Source: CAZBQG01 sp964493945 (GTDB taxonomy: Bacteria > Pseudomonadota > Alphaproteobacteria > Rhodospirillales > UBA2165). From it: 6,200 nucleotides of DNA. This document shows, one piece after another, positions 1 to 5,731 of the stretch. Both the position numbers and the translations under genes were made by a program. Where the stretch lies: positions 1-6,200 of the forward strand of contig CAZBQG010000254.1 in the NCBI GenBank assembly GCA_964493945.1, read 5' to 3'. The notes beneath the pieces are model-generated. The model saw only the letters and a list, made by a program, of their open reading frames with translations, had not been told where the DNA came from and did no database searches. Numbering within the stretch: the stretch's first letter is position 1; every line of letters begins with the position of its first letter.

Positions 1-127
1 GATCCTCCTATAGATCAGACCGCTAACTGTTCCAATTTATATGACGACGGACAGAACAGCCAAAGGTTTATTCCCTTTATTTTGCGGTGCTATATCCGGA
101 AAAATTATAGTGGTTTACTTATGATGT

Positions 128-145
128 CATTGATGATTGTCAATG
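128..145. promoter_or_regulatory. FNR/FixK/Anr-type regulator binding site (predicted)
   Basis: The sequence CATTGA-TGATTG-TCAATG is an inverted repeat with perfect 6-base arms and a 6-base spacer. Its core TTGA-N6-TCAA (130-143) matches the recognised consensus of the CRP/FNR family members FNR, Anr and FixK; against the stricter TTGAT-N4-ATCAA form it differs at one base. Its centre (136.5) lies about 41.5 bases upstream of a plausible transcription start near 178, the usual spacing for class II activation. This suggests that the downstream molybdoenzyme gene is switched on at low oxygen. The match is seen directly; the regulator and its activity are inferred. Confidence 0.6.
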
Positions 146-166
146 CGGCAAAAAATATCTGAATCT

Positions 167-172
167 CATAAC
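167..172 (+). promoter_or_regulatory. Possible -10 element (CATAAC)
   Basis: CATAAC matches TATAAT at four of six positions. It lies where a -10 box should be if transcription starts near 178 and the FNR-type box at 128-145 occupies the -41.5 position. No good -35 hexamer is visible, which would be normal for an FNR-activated class II promoter. It was chosen mainly by spacing. Confidence 0.25.
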
Positions 173-283
173 GGGTTTTGATTGGGGGTACGATCAGCTT
201 GAGTTGAACTCTCGGGAGGGTGGCCGACATTGTCAATTGCCGCGCCCAAGGTGTAGTCTTCGCGGGGGGTGCGGGGAAGCGGC

Positions 284-290
284 AAAGGGA
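284..290 (+). promoter_or_regulatory. Ribosome binding site deciding the ATG at 301
   Basis: AAAGGGA lies 10 bases before the ATG at 301. The alternative in-frame GTG at 220 has a GGAGG directly abutting it (215-219) with no spacer, which is too close to work well. The 27 residues that the GTG start would add show no family-like sequence. Both points favour 301. Confidence 0.5.
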
Positions 291-300
291 CTTGAGTTCG

Positions 301-3300
301 ATGGATGCTGAAACTCCCAAAAAACATAAACAGGCAGAGGTTGATCCCGCCGGCAGCTCGGTGGACCTGACCTGGAAGCCCGCCATTTGCGGCATTTGCC
401 CGGCCGGCTGCTGGGTCGAGGTGGACCTCAAGGACGGGCGCATGGCCGGCATCCGGGCCGATGAAAGCCACGCTTTGGGCATGATCTGCCGGCGCGGCAT
501 GCATGCGCCGGAAATTGTTCACTCGGTTAGCACGCGGTTGAGTACGCCGCTGCGCCGCACGGGTGCCAAAGGAAGTTATGATTTCGAACCCATAAGCTGG
601 GACGAGGCCTATCAGGAGATCGCCGGCCGCCTGAACAGCATTAAAGACAGCCATGGCGCCGAGGCGACGGCCATCTATACGGGCCGGGGCTCGTTCGAGC
701 TTTCCCTATGCGACATGTTCCAGCCCAAGGGCGTCGCCGTCTCATCGGCCTCCAACGTCTTGTTCCCCTTCGGCTCGCCAAACACCATGGGCGTCGGCGC
801 CATCTGTTATGTGTCGTTCGCCATGATCGCGCCTCATGTGACCATGGGGCGCATGTTGATCAACATGTTTACCGACATGGAAAATGCTCAGATGCTGGTG
901 GTCTGGGGGTCCAATCCGGCGACCGATTCACCGCCTTTGGACATGCACCGGCTGGAAGACGCGGCGGCCAAGGGCACGGATATTGTGGTCATCGATCCAA
1001 GGCGCACCGAAACCGTGACGAGGACCGGCGCCCAATGGGTGCCGATCCGGCCAGGAACCGATGGCGCCCTGGCCCTTTCCATGATCCAGGTGATGATCGA
1101 GGAAGATATTTACGACGAAACATTCGCCGAGAACTGGTGCCAGGGCTTCGATGAATTGGTCACCTATGTGCAGCATTTCACGCCGGAAGTAGCGGAAAGC
1201 ACCACCGGTGTGCCGGCAGACACCATCTGCGATCTGGCCCGGCGCATCTGCCGGGCGACGGGGGCGGCCCCGGTCATGTATACGGGGCTGGAATATTCCA
1301 ATTCGGGAATTCAGGCGATCCGCGCCGTGCTCACGCTATTTGCCCTGGCCGATCAATTGGACGTACCGGGCGGCATGGGGCTGGCCATGGAAGGTTCACA
1401 TTTCCCCATCAACCGGTCCTACAATCAGGCCAATCCCGACCTGGACCTGGCCGTCGCCCGCGACCGCTTCCCGGTCTATTCCGATTACCGCGACGAATCC
1501 CATATTAGCGGTCTGGTAAAATCGGTGCTGGAAGGCGATCCTTACGCCATCCGGGGGCTGATCGTGCAGGGGTCATCCTTGCTCACCTCCTGTCCCGAAA
1601 CCCCCCTTTGGCGGGAGACCTTGGAGAAGCTTGATTTTCTCGTCTGCATCGACCGTCAGATGACGGCGGATTGCGCATATGCCGATATCGTCCTGCCGGC
1701 CACCACCATGTTCGAAATCGACAGCTATATGACCTATGGCCCCATCTTCCGCGTCAGGGAAAAAATGGTGGAACCGGTGGGCGAGGCGCGCAACGATTAT
1801 CTGATCATGGCCGGGCTGGCCGAGGCGCTTGGCTATGGCCATCTCTACCCCCAGACCGAGGAAGAGGTGATCGAGGCGGCCCTGGAAGGGTCGGGCTTTT
1901 CACTGGCGGATGTGCGCGCCGCCGGCGGTATGGTCAAAATCCCGTCGCCCATCATGGAATACAAGAAGTGGGAAAAAGGCGGCCTCCGGCCCGACGGTAA
2001 GCCCGGGTTCGATACGCCCAGCGGCAAGTTTGAAATCTGGTCCTCCAGGCTCGATGATTACGGGCTGGAACCCCTGCCCAAATATACCGAGCCCGTGGAA
2101 GGCCCCCTGGCCAGCCCCCATCTGGCGGGCGAATATCCCCTAATTTTCAATTCGGGCGCCCGCCCCCATACGGATTTCCGCTCCCAGCATCACGGCATTG
2201 CAGGCCTGTGCAAGGACAATCCGGAACCGACGGTGGAACTCAACCGGGATGACGCGGAGACCCGCGGCATTGAGGCGGGTGATCTGGTGGAGGTGCGCAC
2301 CCCCCGGGGCGCCGTCCCCTTCCGCGCCCGGGTGAGCGACGATCTGGTCCCCGGCGCCATCGAATGCAATATGGGCGGCGGCACCCCCGTCGGGCCCCAG
2401 GCCTGGCGGGAATGGAACGTCAATATGCTCACCGATCTCGGCAATTGCGACAAGATTTCGGGCTTTCCCGTCTATAAATGCCTGCTCTGCGAAGTGGTAA
2501 AAATTGAACCCGGCACGGATGAGGCAAGACAGGCCGCCGGGCGCGGCAAATCAACGTCGACCCGGGCGGCCCAGCCCAAGCGCCCGGACAAACCCCGCAA
2601 GGTGATTTATCTGGATAATAACGCGACCACGCCCATCGCACCTGCCGTGCGCAAAGCCATGAAGCCTTTCCAGAGCACGGCCCATGGCAATCCGTCCTCC
2701 ATCCATGCCATCGGGCGGGAAGCCAGCCAGGCCATGGAAATGGCCCGCCGCCAGGTGGCAGCCGCCATCCATGGGCGGCCCCGGGGCGTGATTTTCACCG
2801 GCGGCGGATCGGAAGCCGACAATATGGCCATCAAGGGCGCGGCCATTACCCGGCGCGCGGAGCGCGATCATGTGGTGACGTCCGCCGTCGAACATCCGGC
2901 CATCCTCCAGAGCTGCCAATTTCTGGAAAAGATGGGCTTCAAGGTGACCTATTTGGATGTGGACGAGGACGGGCTGGTGCGGCCGGGTGATCTTGCCCGC
3001 GCCGTCACCGAAAAGACTTCCCTGGTCACATTGATGATGGCCAATAATGAAGTGGGCTCCATCCATCCCATCCACCAATTGGCCGATATCGCGCACGCCA
3101 AGGGCGCCTGGTATCACAGCGATGCCATCCAGGCTGTGGGCAAGATCGAAGTGGATGTGGAAGCCATGGATGTGGATATGATGAGCGTCACGGCCCACAA
3201 ATTCCATGGCCCCAAAGGCGTCGGCGCCCTTTATGTCAAAAAGGGCATCCAGATCGAGCCTCTAATTCATGGCGGCGGCCAGGAAGAAGGCCGGCGGGGC

Positions 3301-3756
3301 GGCACGGAAAATGTGGCCTCCATTATCGGTCTCGGCAAGGCCGCCGAACTGGCCCAGCTATCGCTTAAAAAGGCGCCCAAGATCGCTGCGCTCCGCGACC
3401 GGCTGGAAGCGGGCATCCGCGATCTGGTGCCAGGCGTGCTGCTCAACGGACACAGAGAAGACCGACTGCCCAATACGCTGAACCTGACCTTGCCTAATTT
3501 GCGGGGCGAATCCCTGGTCATCGCGCTGGACCGTCACGGCGTTTCATTGTCTTCCGGCTCGGCCTGCAAGTCGGGCTCGCCCGAACCGACCCATGTTTTG
3601 CTGGGAATGGGACGGGATACGGAACAATCCCATTGCGCCATCCGCCTGTCCCTGTCGCGCACCACCACCAAAAAAGACATAGAAGCGACGCTCCAGGCCT
3701 TCGCCCGCGTTCTGGAAGAGATGGAAACCACCGTGCGCTTTATTCCATGCAAATAG
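301..3756 (+). CDS. Molybdopterin oxidoreductase fused to a NifS/IscS-type cysteine desulfurase
   Basis: This 1151-residue protein joins two complete enzymes. Residues ~25-735 are a DMSO-reductase-family (bis-MGD) molybdopterin oxidoreductase. It has an N-terminal [4Fe-4S] motif (C30, C33, C37, C63), a GSPNTMGVGAICY segment placing C169 as the likely Mo ligand, VVIDPRRT in the cofactor-binding domain, and a C-terminal dinucleotide-binding-like domain containing LVEVRTPRG. Overall it resembles the acetylene hydratase/polysulfide reductase part of the family. The histidine that follows the Mo ligand in formate dehydrogenases is replaced by Tyr, so the substrate is unassigned. Residues ~736-766 are a polar, basic linker. 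Residues ~767-1151 are a group I cysteine desulfurase: YLDNNATTP at its start, PLP-stacking H865, D941 in HSDAIQ, Schiff-base K967 in TAHKFHGPKG, and catalytic C1089 in SSGSACKSGS. All key residues are present. No Tat or Sec signal is seen, so it is probably cytoplasmic. The desulfurase domain would release sulfur from cysteine; delivery to the Mo cofactor or FeS cluster in cis is inference. An FNR-type box lies upstream, and the next gene begins 10 bases after the TAG stop. Confidence 0.9.
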   Translation: MDAETPKKHKQAEVDPAGSSVDLTWKPAICGICPAGCWVEVDLKDGRMAGIRADESHALGMICRRGMHAPEIVHSVSTRLSTPLRRTGAKGSYDFEPISWDEAYQEIAGRLNSIKDSHGAEATAIYTGRGSFELSLCDMFQPKGVAVSSASNVLFPFGSPNTMGVGAICYVSFAMIAPHVTMGRMLINMFTDMENAQMLVVWGSNPATDSPPLDMHRLEDAAAKGTDIVVIDPRRTETVTRTGAQWVPIRPGTDGALALSMIQVMIEEDIYDETFAENWCQGFDELVTYVQHFTPEVAESTTGVPADTICDLARRICRATGAAPVMYTGLEYSNSGIQAIRAVLTLFALADQLDVPGGMGLAMEGSHFPINRSYNQANPDLDLAVARDRFPVYSDYRDESHISGLVKSVLEGDPYAIRGLIVQGSSLLTSCPETPLWRETLEKLDFLVCIDRQMTADCAYADIVLPATTMFEIDSYMTYGPIFRVREKMVEPVGEARNDYLIMAGLAEALGYGHLYPQTEEEVIEAALEGSGFSLADVRAAGGMVKIPSPIMEYKKWEKGGLRPDGKPGFDTPSGKFEIWSSRLDDYGLEPLPKYTEPVEGPLASPHLAGEYPLIFNSGARPHTDFRSQHHGIAGLCKDNPEPTVELNRDDAETRGIEAGDLVEVRTPRGAVPFRARVSDDLVPGAIECNMGGGTPVGPQAWREWNVNMLTDLGNCDKISGFPVYKCLLCEVVKIEPGTDEARQAAGRGKSTSTRAAQPKRPDKPRKVIYLDNNATTPIAPAVRKAMKPFQSTAHGNPSSIHAIGREASQAMEMARRQVAAAIHGRPRGVIFTGGGSEADNMAIKGAAITRRAERDHVVTSAVEHPAILQSCQFLEKMGFKVTYLDVDEDGLVRPGDLARAVTEKTSLVTLMMANNEVGSIHPIHQLADIAHAKGAWYHSDAIQAVGKIEVDVEAMDVDMMSVTAHKFHGPKGVGALYVKKGIQIEPLIHGGGQEEGRRGGTENVASIIGLGKAAELAQLSLKKAPKIAALRDRLEAGIRDLVPGVLLNGHREDRLPNTLNLTLPNLRGESLVIALDRHGVSLSSGSACKSGSPEPTHVLLGMGRDTEQSHCAIRLSLSRTTTKKDIEATLQAFARVLEEMETTVRFIPCK

Positions 3757-3766
3757 GGAAGTGACG

Positions 3767-5052
3767 ATGAGCCTTTCCCGGCGGGCTTTTCTTGGCGGGG
3801 CGGGCGCCACGGCGGCCCTCGGCGCATAGTCCGGCTCCGCTCATGCGCAAGCGAGCCCGGGTTTTTCCTCCGGACCCATGTCCACCGATGTGACACCCGG
3901 CTCGGCGCTGGTTTGGCTAAGCGCCGATAGGGAGCGGCGCTTGTTCGTTCAATTCGCCAAGCAGGCTGACTTTTCGGGCGCGCGGAGGACAGAAGAAAAG
4001 AGGGTTGGGCCAGGGTCAGATTTCACCACCACCTTCCGGCTTAAGGGGTTGGCGCCCGGCAGTGATTACTTCTACCGGGGTGTAAGCGACGGCAACCCCG
4101 GTGCTGTTGGGCGTTTTCGCACCCAGCCCCTGACCGCCAAGCCCTTCAGTTTCGTCTTTTCCGCCGATCATACCGCCTCGCGCCGGCCATTTTTGCTCTA
4201 TGACAGCATGGCCGCCCAGAAACCCGATTTTTTCCTTCATCTGAGCGATACGGCCTATCCCGACTGGCCGCAGGACGAATTCCACCCGGACATCGCCCAT
4301 TACCGCTTCAAGCACCGCGAGGTGCGCGCCGACCCCCATATGCAGAATTTCCTGGCCGGCCAGCCAACCTACGCCATTTGGGACGATCACGAGGTTCAGA
4401 ACGGTTTCGACCGCACCCATCCATATATCGCCAGAGGCCGTCAGGTTTTCAGGGAATATTGGCCGATTGTCTCGGCTGCTGAGGAAATTCTCTACCGCAA
4501 ATTCTCCTGGGCGAAGACGGCGGATTTCATCATGCTCGATTGCCGCAGCTTCCGCAGCCCCAGATCTGATGAGGATGGCCCCATCAAGACCATGCTGGGC
4601 GCCACCCAGAAGGCCTGGCTCAAACATATGCTGGCGGCTTCTAAGGCCCCTTTCAAATTCATTCTTTCGTCGGTTCCCTTTGCCGGGCCCTTTGGCAAGG
4701 ACCGCGGGCAGGGTTACGCAGCGGAACGCGAAGAAATCCGAGACTTCATCAAAGGCGAAGGGATCAAAGGCGTGATCATCCTTTCCGCCGATGTGCACCT
4801 GGCCATAGATATCCACCGCCGGACGGCATTTCCGAATTCGTTGCGGGCCCCATCGCGGCGCCCACCGCCTGTGAGATGCGCTTTTTCGCCCGCCTAAGAC
4901 TGGCCGCCTCGGGAAGGTTCTATATCTGCGATGAGGTCAATTATGGGCTGTTCAAAATAAACCCGGATAGTGATCCGCCGACGGCGGAGCTTAATTTCTT
5001 GGGGCTGGACAATATTGTCCGCCACAGCGTCACCATACCGGCCGATGTCTGA
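3767..5052 (+). pseudogene. PhoD-like alkaline phosphatase/phosphodiesterase, Tat-exported, disrupted by a stop and a frameshift
   Basis: The family consists of metal-dependent phosphomonoesterases/phosphodiesterases exported by Tat. AGGGAAG (3755-3761) precedes the ATG at 3767. The first 20 codons read as a twin-arginine signal, MSLSRRAFLGGAGATAALGA, followed by an in-frame TAG (3827-3829). The same frame continues SGSAHAQA, a plausible end of the signal peptide, then a PhoD_N-like domain and a phosphatase domain. Numbered from the ATG, motifs are HLSDTAYPD (~158-166), WDDHEVQN (~205-212), LDCRSFRS (~257-264) and LSADVHLA (~339-346). Near 4820 the frame is lost and the open frame ends at a TAA (4895-4897) after an unrelated tail. 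Moving to the frame beginning GAC at 4822 restores family-like sequence for 76 codons (DGISEFVAGPIAAPTACEMR..., NYGLFKIN) to a TGA at 5050-5052. One missing C in CCGCCGG explains the shift. The longest intact piece is 3878-4897. Repaired length would be about 428 residues. The gene probably shares a transcript with the fusion gene. True decay and sequencing error cannot be separated here. Confidence 0.8.
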
Positions 5053-5071
5053 TACTTGCCAGCCGGGCCCG

Positions 5072-5100
5072 CGCTCGTTAGGGTCCGGTCCGTCCGAGCG
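5072..5100. other. Possible hairpin between the phosphatase remnant and yggT
   Basis: CGCTCG (5072-5077) and CGAGCG (5095-5100) could pair as a 6-bp GC-rich stem around a 17-base loop. There is no T tract after it, so it is not a typical intrinsic terminator. It lies in the 69-base gap between the TGA at 5052 and the yggT start, where the transcription unit probably changes. It may be chance in GC-rich DNA. Confidence 0.2.
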
Positions 5101-5121
5101 GAAACATTTCGTGAGCTTTTC

Positions 5122-5406
5122 ATGCAATCCTTATTAATCCTTATCCACTCCTTGCTTACTCTCTGTCTGTGGGTGCTGGTCATCGCGGTGATCATGAGCT
5201 GGCTGACCGCCTTCAACATGATCAATACCCAGAACCGGTTCATTTATCTGGTGATGGATTTCCTCTACCGCGCGACCGAACCTGTGCTCAAGCGCATCCG
5301 GCGCTGGATACCCAGCATGGGCGGTATCGATATATCGCCGCTGCTTCTCATCTTGCTTATCGTATTCCTGCAAAATCTGTTGCGAGAATATGGCGGGCGA
5401 TTCTAA
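5122..5406 (+). CDS. yggT: YggT family integral membrane protein
   Basis: The 94-residue protein has the YggT layout: a hydrophobic segment at about residues 3-28, a polar loop with NTQNRFIYLVMDFLYRATEP (35-54), a basic stretch LKRIRRWIP (56-64), the GGIDISP motif (67-73), and a second hydrophobic segment (about 72-87). Length and motifs match alphaproteobacterial YggT. Family members sit in the inner membrane; a role in ion homeostasis or envelope organisation has been suggested but is not firmly established. The ATG at 5122 is preferred over an upstream in-frame TTG at 5056, because family similarity begins at MQSLLILI; a weak GTGAG (5111-5115) could serve as the ribosome binding site. The TAA stop overlaps the following DUF167 start by 17 bases, implying translational coupling. 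Confidence 0.88.
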   Translation: MQSLLILIHSLLTLCLWVLVIAVIMSWLTAFNMINTQNRFIYLVMDFLYRATEPVLKRIRRWIPSMGGIDISPLLLILLIVFLQNLLREYGGRF

Positions 5407-5665
5407 GGCGGTAGCTCCTTTCAGGGTCCGGGCGGGCGCCCTTGGCGTTCCCGTCAAGCTGACCCCCAAGGCTCGGCGCAATGCTATTTCGGGCATGACC
5501 AGCGAAGCGCATGGGGGCGCATTACTCAAGGTTTCGGTCACCGCGCCGCCGGTGGACGGCAAGGCCAATGCGGCGCTGATCAAATTGCTGGCCAAGGAGT
5601 GGCATCTGCCCAAATCCTCGCTGGAAATCACCCGGGGTGCGTCGGACCGGCTAAAACTGGTCTAG
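5390..5665 (+). CDS. DUF167 (YggU-like) protein, apparently truncated by a TAG
   Basis: The 91-residue product carries the DUF167 signature: VKLTPKARRNAI (22-33), LLKVSVTAPPVDGKANAALI (45-64) and LLAKEWHLPKSSLEITRGAS (66-85), then DRLKLV. The biochemical function of the family is unknown; it often lies next to yggT. The ATG at 5390 lies inside the end of yggT. The stop at 5663-5665 falls one residue before the usual end motif: the frame continues IKGEPQKLIPQLNSWMENYN, as expected in family members that end with a G-[DE]-P segment and a short helix, then stops at TGA 5729-5731. Full length would be about 113 residues. Most of the fold is present, so the short form might still be functional, but the TAG looks like a lesion or a sequencing error. 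Confidence 0.8.
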   Translation: MAGDSKAVAPFRVRAGALGVPVKLTPKARRNAISGMTSEAHGGALLKVSVTAPPVDGKANAALIKLLAKEWHLPKSSLEITRGASDRLKLV

Positions 5666-5731
5666 ATCAAGGGCGAGCCCCAGAAACTCATTCCCCAACT
5701 CAATAGCTGGATGGAAAATTACAATGGCTGA
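5663..5731 (+). other. Remnant C-terminal tail of the DUF167 gene beyond the TAG
   Basis: After the TAG at 5663-5665, 21 in-frame codons encode IKGEPQKLIPQLNSWMENYN plus a final G, and end with TGA at 5729-5731. The first part matches the family's usual C-terminal segment. The TGA overlaps the folD start (ATGGCTGA, 5724-5731), a classic coupling arrangement. This supports 5731 as the ancestral end of the DUF167 gene. Confidence 0.65.

Larger units (their letters stand above)
1..300. other. AT-rich leader/intergenic region upstream of the molybdoenzyme fusion
   Basis: No convincing gene is seen here. The first 180 bases are about 38% G+C by hand count, clearly below the coding DNA that follows, which fits an intergenic promoter region. 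It contains a perfect inverted repeat resembling an FNR/FixK box (128-145), a possible -10 element (167-172) and a ribosome binding site (284-290). From 220 to 300 the reading frame of the downstream gene is open from a GTG, but that stretch shows no family-like protein sequence and is more likely 5' untranslated. Weak AT-rich inverted repeats (for example CTATA at 90-94 with TATAG at 106-110) are present without a clear role. Confidence 0.6.

Noticed and set aside
62..84. Intrinsic terminator AAAGG...CCTTT followed by ATTTT
   Set aside because: The stem is only 5 bp and AT-containing, with a short interrupted T run; too weak to support.
201..211. Palindrome GAGTTGAACTC
   Set aside because: Only 5-base arms, not repeated elsewhere, and no known operator recognised.
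220..300. GTG at 220 as the start of the fusion gene, adding 27 residues
   Set aside because: GGAGG abuts the GTG with no spacer, and the extra residues show no family-like sequence. The ATG at 301 has AAAGGGA at a workable distance.
708..1154. Overlapping + strand frame of 148 codons inside the oxidoreductase
   Set aside because: Low-complexity, Arg/His/Gly-rich out-of-frame translation with no motif; a shadow of the real frame.
301..2508. Naming the first domain a formate dehydrogenase
   Set aside because: The Mo-ligand Cys is followed by Tyr, not the His of formate dehydrogenases, and neighbouring motifs point to other branches of the family.
2551..3207. Long antisense open frame (218 codons) opposite the desulfurase domain
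   Set aside because: It is an antisense shadow of a GC-rich coding region; the translation is rich in His, Gly and Asp with no recognisable motif, and the + strand frame is clearly the real gene.
2602..3756. Cysteine desulfurase as a separate gene starting at an internal GTG (2602)
   Set aside because: The frame is continuous from 301, the purines upstream of the GTG are too close, and a proper linker joins the domains. Internal initiation cannot be fully excluded.
3754..3829. TAG reassigned as a sense codon throughout the genome
   Set aside because: The fusion gene ends at TAG right after a typical desulfurase C-terminus (VRFIPCK), and reading through gives sequence unlike any protein while overlapping the next gene's start.
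4016..4816. Antisense open frame of 266 codons opposite the phosphatase
   Set aside because: The + strand carries clear PhoD motifs through the same span; the antisense protein has no recognisable features.
4811..4830. Programmed -1 frameshifting in the phosphatase gene
   Set aside because: No slippery heptamer is present; CCGCCGG with a lost C is better explained by deletion or sequencing error.
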